Assembly: GCA_022264855.1 (NCBI GenBank)
Contig: JABYQU010000008.1
Coordinates: 186,001-250,000 of the forward strand
From: Lenzites betulinus
Taxonomy: Eukaryota > Basidiomycota > Agaricomycetes > Polyporales > Polyporaceae
Direction of reading: 5' to 3'
Length of the DNA stretch: 64,000 bases
Below, piece after piece: positions 40,301 to 52,557 of this stretch; within the stretch, counting starts at the first letter, position 1; each line of letters begins with the position of its first letter. A model generated the notes under the pieces. That model worked only from the letters and a program-made list of their open reading frames with translations, made no database searches and was not told the origin of the DNA. Both the position numbers and the translations under genes were made by a program.

Positions 40301-43300
40301 ATGGATCCGTACACGCCGAGGACGCGTACAGGAAACAGGAAGAAGAACCTCACGCTGTCTGCGAAGGAGTTTCACAAAGTACGCGTCGGGGTTTCGAATC
40401 GAAGCGCCCTCGACTGACTGATCTCAGGTAACGGACACTATCGCATCCGTGCGACGGCATAGACACTATGTCGAAGATGAACTTGTCGAAGACATCGACA
40501 TACGTGTCACTGCCTCGCGTGAGAATGGGAGGAGGAGTACGCTGCCAAACCCTCTGCCTTGTCCCTGTACGCCTCACAATCCGCGGTGTATTCTTAGGAC
40601 GCGATGAAGCCTCGTTCGAAGCCGAGCGATCGTTCGTGCGCGCGCCGCTGAACTCGCGCGTGGTCTCCAGCAGCGGCCACAGGGACAAGGGAAAAGGCAA
40701 AGCGAAGGACGCTTCCCTCTACAATGTTCCTGTGGAGATGCAAGAAGCGCTTGTTTTGGAGGATCTTCTCTACGTGCTCATGGTACGTGCACTCGTGGCC
40801 TGTTCTATCGAATCGCAAGGTGGCCCATGCCGGCTCGTGTCAGTCATGCCGCTCATGAAGGCGCTGTCCGACGGGACGAACCTTCGCGAGCGAACTGGGG
40901 TTGATCTGCTCGAGCTCGGTTCGGAATCGACGATCCTGCGCCTTACGTGACCTCGCTGACTGTATTTCGCCACCCAAACCCAAACCATGAAAATACGTCC
41001 CTCTACGTCCGCGGAGCGCTGCAGCGTGCGGCGTTGATCGGGGGATTCGGGCGTTGCAGTCGCGGGAGCTCGTTTGAACGCTGAGCTTCCCCTGATAGCT
41101 AGGGCGCGAAGGATCGATGGCGACTTCTTTGGAGGGCTCGGCGAATGATTGCTGACTGTCGTGCATTACCACTTCCACAGGGTATCGAGGGAACCTATAT
41201 CACATACCACCCAGACTACACCGCGGAAGATGAAGATCCGCTCAATGGTCTGAGATTTGTCGTAGCGTCTTCATTAGGTGCGCAGCGACCAGACTTAACC
41301 GCTACGGGTAAGGCTGACAGATGGTGGAGACCCGTCGCTCCGCGACTTGGCTGAACGGATACTGCCATTGGCCACCTACTATACTGCCATCAGCGCCTTT
41401 ATCGAGTCTCGCAGTCACATCGACTTCGGCTTAGTGAACCAAGCACTATGTGCATCTATGCGCGATATGCTGAAAGTACGTGTATTTCACGACGTAATCT
41501 GTTTCAGGTATCCTGAAGGGAACGGACAGGACTATCAAACCTTGCTTTCCCAACTTGAACATGCATTCAATAGCTCTGCCCAGTTCACCCTTCAGAAGCT
41601 CTGGTTCTACGTTCATCCAACGCTGCATACCTTGTCGCTTCTGTATCTTCTCATCACAGACTTGGCGACCGCGGACGATCCGACAGCAGAGCTTTCCTCC
41701 TCCGATGGCTCCGACGCAGAAGAAGACGCGCGTAACGAAGCTTTGGGTCTAGGGGGCGCGACGCTGAAAGCTGTCTTGTCGGAGATCAAAACGACTGGCT
41801 TGGGAGTCAACGGTGGAGCCAGCGGTATTGCGGTCAAGGGCGGCGAGGTCCTGGCTATCTTGCACGACCGGATGCAGAGTATGTCAGGGGACCCAGCCGC
41901 TCGGGAGCTATACGGTGCGCTTCTCCGAGATGCTGGGAAGCCGTACGTGGAGATGGTCCAGGCTTGGATCCGGACGGGCAGGCTTTTCGACCCATACGAG
42001 GAGCTCCTTGTGAAGGAGAGCAAATTCATCAATCGCGGGACGCTGGAAATGGATTACACGGACGAGTACTGGGAACGCCGGTATACGGTGAGCGTGCAGA
42101 TTACTATACCCATTCTTCCTCGTACCAACTCGTGTCTAGCTCAGGGACGGCTCCACGCTGGGCGGATCATCCAAACAGCACCAGGCAGGCGTGCCCCCAG
42201 CTCGTTCTGCGGGAGGCCGTCTACCCGGAGGCGCGTGCATTCCGGCAGTACTAGAACGGTGGAAACATAAAATTCTGCTTGCCGGGAAATATCTCAATGT
42301 GATACGGGAATGCGGCATCGAGATTCGCCGAGACCCCAGCCAAGAAGACGATGAGAACCTATCCATGGATGATGAAAGGTACGGTCTCCCCGTTTGACCT
42401 TGCTGCTTGTTGCTCAGGTGGCAGATAGATTCTACAAGTGCATCGAAGACGCGTATACCTATGCGAACCGGGCCTTGCTCCAGCTTCTCCTGCGAGATCA
42501 ACAGCTGATCCCCCGTCTACGCTCGCTGAAGCGATACTTCTTCCTTTCACAATCCTCGTTCCTAACGCACCTCCTCGACCTCTCTCTTACCGAACTTCGC
42601 AAGTCCGCGAAGTCGGCTTCTCTCGTAAAGCTCCAGAGTCTCCTGGACCTGGCGCTGAACACGGACGCTCAGGGCGAGGACGCCATGTTCCGGGAAGACG
42701 TGAAGGTCACGATGGCTGGCAGCGGTCTTTACGAGTGGCTCCTAACGGTCGTCAACGTCAGCGGTCTCGAGGAGGGCGATGCCGCTGAAAATAACGCCCA
42801 CGCACATGAGTCGCAGAAGAAGGAACGGGAGAAGGACAGAGATGATAAGAAACAGATGCTCGGTGAGTCATGCCGCTCAGGTCAAGCCCAACGGGGGGTT
42901 GTATTGACGGCATTCTCGTACAGCCATCGACGCGCTGACGCTGGACTACCATGTCAAGTTCCCTTTGTCGCTAGTCATCTCGCGCAAGACGATTTTGCGT
43001 TATCAGCTCATCTTCCGATTCCTCCTGCACCTGAAGCATGTAGAGCAGTCGCTCTCCTCCATGTGGATCGAGCACAAGACCACTGCGTGGCGGCGACCTA
43101 CCCGGCCTCGCGGTACCGGCCCCGATGCCGGTCGCCAAACCCCGCAAACTCCGCAACCACCTCAGAAAGATTGGCATTCGGAGTTTGAGAATTGGCGAAA
43201 ACGTGTCTTCCTGCTGCGCGCGCGTATGCTGGCTTTCGTGCAACAAATCCTCGCGTTCACAACCTTCGAGGTTCTCGAGCCTAATTGGCGGAAGCTTGAG

Positions 43301-43852
43301 GGCAAGCTGGAGGCCGGCAAGGTAGATACTGTCGACCAGCTACTAAGGGATCATGTAGATTTCTTGGACACCTGCCTCAAGGAATGCATGCTGACTAGCT
43401 CGAAGCTGCTCAGGGTTCGTGATCAGAATTCTTGCGAGCTTCGCGGATGTTGATTGACAGTTCTTGCAGGCATACTCGCGGCTGATCGTCACCTGCTCGA
43501 CATTCGCGCTCTACACGGCGTCTTTCACGAAGTCTGCGAACAACGCTATAGCCGCCGCAGACACTCCAGACGGGGACCATTCGATGGCCAAACGATGGGA
43601 CATCTTAGGCAAGTTCGAAACGAACTTCAATCATTGGTATGTACCCGTCGATGTCCCACGAAAGATTGCGGCTGATCAACGTGTCTATTCAGGTTCAAGG
43701 TCAGCCGAACTGCTGTTCCGACGGTTCTCCGGGTGGTGGTGCTGATTTCTTTTCAGGTCCACCTCGACTGTGTCCAGTTCTACGCCTCGAGCGAGAACGT
43801 TTCCCTGCTACCTCTGGTGGTGAGGCTCAATAGCATCAAATCTATGTCTTGA
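40301..43852 (+). CDS. Gamma-tubulin complex component 2 (GCP2/Spc97/Alp4), 871 aa
   Basis: Subunit of the gamma-tubulin small complex that nucleates microtubules at spindle pole bodies. Exons 40301-40378, 40428-40536, 40598-40782, 41181-41277, 41321-41475, 41530-42087, 42140-42378, 42429-42862, 42924-43414, 43470-43636, 43693-43699 (7 nt), 43757-43852. GRIP1: EALVLEDLLYVLMGIEGTYI, then LVNQALCASMRDMLKDYQTL, KLWFYVHPTLHTLSLLY, KPYVEMVQAWIRTGRLFDPY and YWERRYTLRDG. GRIP2: LDYHVKFPLSLVISRKTILR then FRFLLHLKHVEQSLSSMWIE, MLAFVQQILAFTTFEVLEPN, DFLDTCLKECMLTSSKLLR, ending QFYASSENVSLLPLVVRLNS. Exon 8 must use the acceptor at 42427-42428, since the nearer one breaks frame. Intron 3 is 398 nt, about seven times the others. 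The 7-nt exon 11 joins HW to FK and VHLDCVQF. Confidence 0.94.
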
Positions 43853-45198
43853 GGAATACACCACACGCATACGCTCTTGGTATCATTGCTGTCTACTCGT
43901 CCCGTGCTCTGATGTTATCTGTATCTTATTTTCACGATGATGCCGCGCCGTGTTCAGTTCACAGCATCGTGACGACCACTTGACCTGTCGGCATCATCGA
44001 CATCATTCTAGGTGAACATGCTAACCCCGTTTGACGGCGATGAGCCCTAGTATGACCTAGCCTCGGGCTTTCAAAGTGCGCCATTCTCCGCTCCCGAGAG
44101 TCTCGCAACCAGGTATCTACGCGTCTCGATTTGGCATACCGCATGCCGGCAGCCTGGCCTTTGCCGCTCTCCGACGCGCTTGCTGTGGGAGCCTCCGTAG
44201 TCCGTACGGTACGTCATCCACATGTCCGGGTACTGCTACACATCGTGGAAATCTTGAGTTTATTTGACTACTGAATCTGCTACGAGGCTAGGATCCCAGT
44301 TCACGTCGCCCAGCGGCCGGGGCGTATTCAGGAACCAGGACAGTCGCCAGAACCGTGGCATATGCTATTCCTATACTGGTGTGCTGTGGGGAGTGGGTGA
44401 GAGTGGTGGCCTGACATGGCGTGCTTTGTCCTACACACAGCATTCCGGCACGGGCACCGTTCCTCCCATCTCGTGGCGTTGCCCTGACCTGACCCTGAGG
44501 CATTCCAGATGCATCTGAGGAACGCTCACACGGACCATTGCACTCGGCTCAGGAGCCGCGGACTGTACGCCGTATCCCGAAACATCCGCGACGAGTCGTT
44601 AACCATTGATCACTGCCGCCTCTTACACGTTGTAACACCGCGGCCTTCATCAGCAGGTGCTCGTAACTTCTTTTGTCGCCGGACAAGCGTGCAGGCTTCG
44701 GTAAGCATTATAATATTCCTGACGCCCGTACCTATCTCGTCTAACTCAGAGTTCTTCAGCGGCTCTGGGATACCTGCGCTAACCCTTATCCGTGCCATCG
44801 ACCCCCATGTCTGTGTCAACGGTCATCTTAGTCCTGTGCGCGGCACTCGCGCTAACCGTCCGCTTTGGTAATGTGATGGCTCCGTGAGTATCGTGGGCCG
44901 GTTCCGAGAAGGCGCGGAGGTATGAGGTCAATTGCCCCTTCCACACCTCCGGTACGTCGTGCTGCGAACCGGTACGCAGCGCCCGCGGACGTTAGCGCCG
45001 CCGTACGCTCGGATTGCGATTTCAAGATGTTTGCGTGACATGATCCTGACGGTTCAGCCTGGCCGCCCGTGCTGGAGCACATATAAAACATACTCGCGCT
45101 GCGCTCAAGATGTGGCACCTCCACCTCCCCGTCCAGCGCTCCCCGAGCCCTCGAGACCATCGCTTCACTCAACTTCCTTGCTCAATCGAGTCTCTTCA
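43853..45198. other. Intergenic, no gene seen
   Basis: 1.35 kb between GCP2 and the GST gene; only short unconvincing frames. The end holds the GST core promoter. Confidence 0.5.
45082..45088 (+). promoter_or_regulatory. TATA box of the GST gene
   Basis: TATAAAA, 117 bp before the ATG at 45199. Confidence 0.6.
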
Positions 45199-46029
45199 AT
45201 GCCTTCTACTACGCCGGCCCAAGGGAAGCAATGGACCTACTATACTTCGCCTGTACGCCTGTCCCCTCAACCAACCAGAGCCGTCTGCTGATGATCCTTG
45301 TCTCTGTAGTACTCCCCTTACTGCCACCGTGTCCACATCGCTCTCGAAGAAGCCCATGTGGAGGTATCTACTTGTGAAATTGACCTTCGACCTGGCTGCA
45401 AGCCATCGTGGTTCTCGAAAGTGAACCCAGTGGGCACAGTCAGTACGGCGCCCGTGCATCATACCCTATGATCTAACCATGACACGCAGGTCCCTGCTTT
45501 TACATACGGCGGCCCCCTAGTCCCGCCCGATCAGCCGTCGCCCATGTCACTGAAGCTGGCGGAGTCGGTGGTCCTGATCGAGTTCATCGCAGATCTCTAC
45601 CCTGAGGCCGGCCTCCGCCCCAAAGACCCTGAGCTACTAGCGAGGGCTCGTCTCTTCATCACGCTCTCACACGACACCCTACACCATGCCTTCAGAGGAT
45701 TTTTCTTCCGCGGGGAACGAATCGAGTCTATTCTCCCTTCCTTGGAGGCCTTCCAGGCGCTCCTCGCACCCTCTGGATACGCCGTCGGTCCATGGTCCAT
45801 GGCGGACGCCGTCGTGGCGCCCATGCTCGTTCGCTTCATGAGGCTTGCGGGCTACGAGATCGGCAAATACCCGATGGGCGAGGGGAAGCGGCTACTGAAG
45901 GCTCTCGGGGAGCCGAGGTTCGCTCGTCTCATGCAGTATTACCAAAGTCTGTGGGAGAGGCCGAGCGTCAAGGCAACGTGGGATGAGGTGCCGCCCCCAT
46001 CTCCTTCTTCCGACAGCCGATTGATCTGA
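45199..46029 (+). CDS. Glutathione S-transferase, omega-like, 240 aa
   Basis: Exons 45199-45252, 45310-45438, 45490-46029. Thioredoxin-like domain: WTYYTSPYSPYCHRVHIALE, where the Cys in SPYC is the expected omega-class catalytic residue (instead of the Ser/Tyr of other classes), then KVNPVGTVPAFTYGG (cis-Pro), PPDQPSP and LAESVVLIEFIADLYPEAGL. C-terminal helical domain: LLARARLFITLSHDTLHHAF, GPWSMADAVVAPMLVRF (N-capping Ser/Asp motif) and MQYYQSLWERPSVKATWDE. Omega-type enzymes act in deglutathionylation and reductive detoxification, and such families are expanded in wood-decay fungi; the substrate is not predictable. The protein ends in a short Pro/Ser tail. Confidence 0.9.
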
Positions 46030-49000
46030 CCCTTGCCCTTTTGCTCCCAGCACATCAATGTCAAGATGTGGAGGATCCACCCCAACGTCACTCGCAGCAC
46101 GTCTGCAATTGGACATTAAATATGCCAGACTGCCAATGACTACACGGATGGGCTTCTTGTTTCCACCTTCCAGCTGTCCCCCTCGAACGATGTGCCTCTC
46201 ATCTTCGCTCACTCAGCGGATTCCGAAACCTCTTCTCATGCTGTACGTTGTCCCCCTTCTTTTGCGGCTTCTATACCTACGCCACCCGCTCGGGAGTAAT
46301 TTCGCGCGTGTTTACCCTCGTTGACTTATCATTACGTTGTATATTTCCAAGTCCGCGGAAGCTTGGGAGCTTGTGCGGCATCGTAATACGACTAGCGCGT
46401 ATGTGTACCATCTAAGCAGGCCTACTCCGACTCTGCGGTTAGGGACGCTGAGTGGGCCAGTGCCTTGGGTCCGTTCCGACCAACTCAAATGTAGTGAGCA
46501 AGCGTTCCACGGTCCATCACGACGTATCCCTATTCACGACGCATGCAGATAGGTTCTAGCCCACCGCCCGCTGTGATATGATATCTTTGAAAGTACGGCG
46601 CATGGGCGGCGCAGCGCGCGGCACCCCACCTGACTGTGACAAGGTCCCGGAGTTCGATACGCGGTACATGCCTGCGCAGTCAACGGCGAGGGCGGGTCAT
46701 GGTGCGATAGAGGCCAGTGCGCGGCCTCGTGCAGTTCGATCTCAGACGTTACGGCAGTGCCGTTGCACGATCCCCCTCCTCCGTCGCGAACGAGGGGTGG
46801 TCCTCCTGTGCCGTCCGTCCTATCCCAGAACGTGGCCGCCGGACGCCAATCTCTCGTCTCCATGTGATGTGAGCCTCTCCCTCGTTTGGTTAGATGAAGC
46901 GAACGGAGAGGGCCTTGGCTACTGACTCCGATCCAGCTTTTATGTACAGCGGTCCCGTATCGCCATGCAGTATCGGGGATAGAAACCCAGCCATCGGTAG
47001 CCCCTGGCGCCGCCGACACTGGCTAGTGGGGTGTTTAGCGCCGGTTTTGGAGATACATACTCGACCGGCGCGAAGGTCAAACACCTCCGTGGTGCTGAAG
47101 CTTGGTGAGCCCGCCGACATTTGCCTCGTTGAAGCTTCCGATTGCGTACTGTCCGTGATGCGCATGGCACGTATGTTGCTCAAGCGAGGATAACACCCGT
47201 TTTAAACTGGATCTCTCACAGTCTTGATCTACGCAGGGCTACAACATCAACCACATGCCCGTCGCACCGCAAGAACGATCAATGCGGGGGAAGAAGAAGT
47301 GTTGAGCGTTCCGGAAGCGATGTGTGGCGAACGAGGATACCTTTGCGAGAAGGTACGTTTCCCCTCGTGTAGCGGCTTGGAAGCTTATGCCCAGCGACGT
47401 GAGAGCCCGTGAAGGCGATGCGCCACAGGCGTGTCTTCCTTCACCCGATCCGCGTAACACCGAAAGACGAGGGCAGTCAGCAGAACGGAATCAAATCACA
47501 CTGACAGGGCACGGCGAGCGCGCCATTACACCAGGATCCAGCAGGCGATTCACACTCCGCGCACCACGGTCGGCTCCAAAGTTCCTCGGATGGCCTCATT
47601 CTGGGAGCTTCGTCCGCCTAAGCCTCTGCAGTGCTGCATAACCAAAATAAATGGACCGGTGCATCCGGACTCGCCCATCCGTCGTAGCGCTCGACGTGGC
47701 TTCCTGCGTGGCGGAAACCTACGCCGCGCGTGGATCACCCCTTTTCTCCGCCCCCGGTAAGTCTCGTCGTCCGGGTACCACATGATTGCGTCGGAGTAGC
47801 CGCTACGACACCCGCTGACCCTAGCAGTCGCGATTCGATGCGCGCTCCGGGTCGAGTATCTTTACGTACTTGACCGCCGCGATCCTGCCATCCAGGACAC
47901 ACACGCAATAGCTTTTAGCAGGTCTTCAACGAGCAAGCGCGGGTAGCCATTCAGTAGGTGGTCGCTGCCGTCTTCCCGTGAGCAAGCACGCCGGCGACAA
48001 CGGTACACGGACCGCGACCTCGTGCCCGTCCTGACAACCTCCGCGAAGCATGTCGCGCGCGTTCAGTCGCCACCAGCGCGACGAATCGAAGATGGTTAAG
48101 GTTGTACCCTGCGCTTTCGGCGACTGATACTTCCGGACTGAACTACGTTTATATTAGGGTTGTCAGGCATTCGAAATCTCGAGAAACTTCCTACTGGCCG
48201 CTGCGGCTGCTTGCAGTACCTACTGGAGTCGACCAGCAAAGCGCGCCAGTTTACCCGGCGGAACATCATATTGTCTGGGATACACTCACTATCAAGGCCC
48301 AGGACAGATACATCAGCATAGGGTGTCTCCGCATATTGCCGCTCAGCACAAAGTGGTTCACATGCAGACCTGTGTGGCGTTGCTCGATGTGACCACGGTC
48401 GGCGGCCCTATCCGCCCGCAGCAAAACTCACAGACTATGTCAGATACGACCGCTATTACACCGGTCGGTTAGCGCTACGGCGGCCGTCCTGAGGGTGACA
48501 TCCTTCCATTTCGGCGACCACCCTGAGGTCTTTGTCGGCGCACAGTCCCGAGAACGCCTGAGAGGTCTCGCGCGCTCCCAAGTCCTCTTGTGCTCTACCG
48601 GAGGACATAACACGTACATATATCACGCTATAGGAAGTAAACACCTTTTGAAGACGTAGCAGTGGGAGACTGCATCATGGTCGTCGTATGGCAGCAAACC
48701 AGTGTATTCGCAGTCCGGATGTTCGTTTCAACCCCGTTGCTCCGCAAGCTCCCGTATAGAAGAGAACACAGATTACCAGTAGCAACAAAGCTCTTTTGGC
48801 TGGCAGACATGCGCCCGAATGCCGTGAAGGCTGGTGGCGCCTACCATGGTGACACTCAGAGGTAATCATACAAGAACACCGGTTGAAGCGAGCATGCTGC
48901 CAGTTCGGCGACTCGCCCTGAGCTACAACTTAATATCTTCTCACTCTGGAGATTTCACGGAGGAGCGTAGTATACTTGAGGTCGACTCGACCTTGAGGGC

Positions 49001-49326
49001 AGCAGAAGTGCCAGCGGTAGTATACCGTGAGTACTAGCACTTAGTACTAGCTATAGTAAATCATGGAACGGTTAGTAACTCAGCTTGAAGGAGAGTACAA
49101 ACGCAGGCGCCTGTTGAGAGACGCCCATATGTATTTCTGAACATCTTCCCACTCACGAGCGCCGCCAGGAACACCGACGTCACTGGGGCAACATCGTGCA
49201 AGCTCAGGCTGGGGCTGACAACAAAAGTACGGTGTCTGCCTCTGACGGTACTACTGCTCCAACTCATCGCCGACTCACAGTGCAAACATAACTAACGAAA
49301 TAACGACCACCCAATAAGAAGTAAAC
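46030..49326. other. 3.3-kb stretch without a recognisable gene
   Basis: The longest open frame is 161 codons (47019-46534, minus) and has no protein character. Splice-like sites occur (for example a good GTACGT donor after GCGAGAAG near 47350), but I could not assemble a product. It may be relaxed intergenic DNA or a decayed element. Confidence 0.45.
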
Positions 49327-50870
49327 ATGCGTACGGGGCCCGACAAGCATGGCGCGCCGGGGAAAAGTCGTCCGCGGAAACACCACCTCGAGGAAATGGG
49401 ATCTCCGCTTTCAGTGCACCATCCGCATAACGTAACTCGCCCCCTGCCTTTCTTCCATCCGACCCGTGCAGTGTTCGCACCACCGTCATCGGACGAGAAT
49501 GCGTCCAGCGAGCTCCATGATAACGCGTCCTCGACGCATTGGTCTTCACGAGCCTCTAGGAAACGGCGGTACTCCACGCGGCCCATACACCTAGCGAGGA
49601 CATCCACGTTCGGGCGAGAACGCCTTCAAGACATGCCATTGGCGCAGAAAGAGCTCGTCTTGCTTGAACAGAGGGTACGACAACCTGGAATCCGGCTCAA
49701 GGTTCATCTAGCCTGGGACATCTCGTTCTGGGTAGCGGTGGTTTTCGTGCTCGGATCGACAGTATGGGTACGTGGTATACCTTTGCCGCGGTGTCGTTGA
49801 TACATGACCTTACCTAGTTTGCTGCGTCGTAGATCATCAACGGGTTTTTCCTCTTCCTTTCCCTGGTTGGCATCGGTTCTGATAACTTCGTCGCCTCGGC
49901 GTGGTCGGCCTTCGTCGGAGGTACCCTATTCGAGATTGGCAGCTATCTCATGTACGTCGAAGCCCTCAACACGGGGCACGATGAGCTATTCGGCCCGGCC
50001 TTGCGCGAACTCCTGGGACATGCGAGTCGAACGGTGTCCGAAGACCCTTCGCGCGACTCAGACAGCGCGAAGACGGAGAAGGGCTTGACAGAGGGCGGTG
50101 GGAGCGGCCCCCGTCGCGTCAAGTTCCGCTGGATGTGAGTGTATTTGCGCCGGTTTGGTCTAGCCGCGGAGCACAAGGGACACTAACGGCGCGGATCGAT
50201 GACATTCAGTGGGATAGGATCCTGGCGCGAGCTCGGTTTCCTCGCTTGCTTCGTTCAAATGTGGGCCGCGACGATCTTCTGGGTCTCGACGATGTGAGTA
50301 CTCCGCTGCGTTCTCCGTACGCCGTCTGTTTATCTGACACGTCCTCATGTCCACAGTACGGGTCTTCCGAACGTCATCCCAGGCATGCCGGATGACCCGC
50401 CGACAGCTGTCACCGACATCTTCTTTTGGACGCCCCAAGTACTCGGAGGGTCGGGCTTCATCATTTCATCCCTACTGCTTATGATTGAGGTCCAGAAGAG
50501 ATGGTGGCTCCCGAATTTGCGCAGCATGGGATGGTACGAATTTTGTCTCATTGCAAGTACCCCTTGCTGATAAGATAATCATAATTTCGTCATTACAGGC
50601 ATGTCGGTTTCTGGAACCTCATAGGCGCACTAGGTTTTACTCTATGCGGCGCTCTCGGCTATGCCTCCCTCGCATCCACCCAAGTACGTATTGTCACCCC
50701 TTACGTCTACTGCATATTCACAAAGCTTTTCGTAAACTTTATAGGTGAACTATCAGAGTGTTTTGTCCACATTCTGGGGCTCATGGGCTTTCCTCATCGG
50801 TAGTGTCATTCAGTTGTGGGAGACGTTGTGGCGCGAGGATGCACCGGCACCAAAGTCGGCTGAAGATTGA
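49327..50870 (+). CDS. Fungal multi-pass integral membrane protein, 404 aa
   Basis: Exons 49327-49767, 49833-50134, 50210-50293, 50357-50533, 50599-50683, 50745-50870, all in frame. After a basic, Ser/Pro-rich N-terminus of about 125 residues come hydrophobic segments: LAWDISFWVAVVFVLGSTVW, IINGFFLFLSLV, AWSAFVGGTLFEIGSYLMYV, ELGFLACFVQMWAATIFWVS, VLGGSGFIISSLLLMIEV, FWNLIGALGFTLCGALGYA and STFWGSWAFLIGSVIQLW. Between segments 3 and 4 is a charged loop (about 50000-50130). The repeated pattern of Gly-rich helices with FxxxSxLxxxE and WNxxGxxGF resembles a conserved but uncharacterised fungal integral-membrane family; I do not know its function. The intron 1 acceptor is GTCGTAG at 49831-49832, because the earlier CTAG would lead to a stop. 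Confidence 0.78.
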
Positions 50871-51181
50871 TGGGCACAGACATTATTTGATACCTTGGAC
50901 TTTTACCATACACGATTCTACGCGGCCACTACCTGTATCCCTTCTAATAATGTACTCGGACACGAGGGCTTCGAATGTTATTGAGGCAATGCAGTTTGCA
51001 CCAACTTCTAGGACTCAGCTAGATGGCAGTGGTTCAATCATGTCAAATGGACCCTAGATTGGGGTCAGAACAGATTGGCGCTCGCCTTCATCGCGGAAAT
51101 GGAGGGTTTCTGGTTAGTGCTTGCTCTCTACCACAACCTCCTAGTCACGATCTTCTATCCACTGCAAACGTAACGAACATA
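50871..51181. other. Intergenic, no gene seen
   Basis: 311 bp between two tandem genes; contains the myosin light chain promoter, no TATA box seen. Confidence 0.4.
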
Positions 51182-52094
51182 ATGGTGAGTCCATCGGATG
51201 AATACAGTGCCCAGAAACTTACAGTCAACGCGCTGCAGAGCGATAACGCAGGTATGTCCGCCCTGTTGCCACCCAGCCGGTGTACCGAGGCTCGATAATG
51301 ACCGGTGGTGAGGGCAGAATACAAGGAGGCATTCGCGCTGTTCGACAAGAAGGGTACCGGTGCCGTGCCCCGCGAAGTTCTAGGAGACCTGCTGCGCGCA
51401 CTTGGACAGAACCCGACGCAAGCTGAGGTTGCAGACATCGTGGCTGGAGCACCGCGCGAAGGTGTGTGCATAATAGCTGCTTGAACTGTTTGGCGTGCTC
51501 ATCGCGTGTTTCTCATCTCCTGCCTCGTGATTCGTGTTCTCCTACCATTTAATCCACTACGCACTGGATGCGATCGGGGTGGCTCCGTTTTGTGCGACGC
51601 GTTGGACAATTATGAATGCGCGTAGTGGACTACAAGTCGTTCCTAACCATCCTCAACAGGCCAGATGGCTTCAAGCCTGCAGGCACGCCAGGTACGTGCA
51701 TTGGTCCTCACCGAGCGCGCAGTAACCCTCAACGCCCTTTACATCCCTCCACTGTCGCTGCATCCGCTCTTGGTCCCCCCTCGGCGTGCACACCATATAT
51801 CACTCTGCTGAATAATCCCACATTCGATGTGCATTAATCAGAGGAGTTCATTCGCGGCTTCCAGGTGTTCGACAAGGAGGGCAACGGGTTCATCGGTGCA
51901 GGCGAGCTGCGATACGTGCTCACGCAGCTCGGTGAGAAGATGTCTGATGAGGAGGTGGACGAGCTCCTCAAGGGCGCGCAAATTGGACCGTGAGTGTCCG
52001 TTTGTTCAGCGATGCCGTTTATGCTGACGTCTGTGCCTGTAGGGATGGAACGGTGAACTACGAGTCGTTCGTCCGCACAATCCTCAGCCAGTGA
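51182..52094 (+). CDS. CDC4: Essential myosin light chain, Cdc4/Mlc1 type, 141 aa
   Basis: EF-hand light chain of type II/V myosins required for contractile-ring assembly and cytokinesis. Exons 51182-51184 (the ATG alone), 51239-51251 (13 nt), 51318-51461, 51626-51691, 51842-51989, 52043-52094. Product starts [20 protein letters not shown], continues [53 protein letters not shown] and [20 protein letters not shown] and ends [12 protein letters not shown]. Length equals fission yeast Cdc4 (141 aa) and the GQNPT, LNRPDGF and LGEKMS blocks are diagnostic of essential light chains rather than calmodulin; the EF-hand loops lack most Ca2+ ligands. Symbol follows the fission yeast name and must not be confused with budding yeast CDC4 (F-box). 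Introns 3 and 4 are 164 and 150 nt. Confidence 0.9.
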
Positions 52095-52557
52095 TCAGAC
52101 ATAAACAGCAGAAGGTGTTGCTTAAACGTGTAATGATACCACTGTCGAAGTTGTTTTACTTGTTGTTCTGTTAAACTCTCGGATATCGACAGCTGAGCTT
52201 CGCCCTAAGGCGACAGGCAGTTTGCCATCCGACATGCGTTCCCCCCCTCTTGCTGATGTGTCTTTGCTCAGTCTGTTCAAGACTTAGGGTTCCTGCGCAT
52301 AAGCCTCTAACATTGTGGGAAAGAACCATCGATTACTGCTCCTAGTACCATCCTAGTGCAAGGCTCGTACACTAAGGTGAGCGAGTTCATCTATCAACAG
52401 GTTCCGTCAAGGAAGCCTGAGTGCCCCAAACCTAATAAAGTTAACACAAGAGCATGCAGCACGGGCACGGTCTGTGTGCCGGTCCGGCGCGAGCAAACGA
52501 GCTGTGGAACCGGGGGTATCGCGGGTGATAACCGGGCCAGGACCCGCAGGAGTACAT
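52095..52557. other. Convergent 3' flanks, no gene seen
   Basis: 463 bp between the myosin light chain and GH128 stop codons. Confidence 0.55.

Noticed and set aside
40840..41178. 112-codon minus-strand frame inside the long GCP2 intron
   Set aside because: No similarity to anything recognised and no start or splice context; could be revisited with RNA data.
46534..47019. 161-codon minus-strand frame in the 3.3-kb gap
   Set aside because: Composition is like random GC-rich DNA (many Cys, Trp, His, Pro) and no domain is visible.
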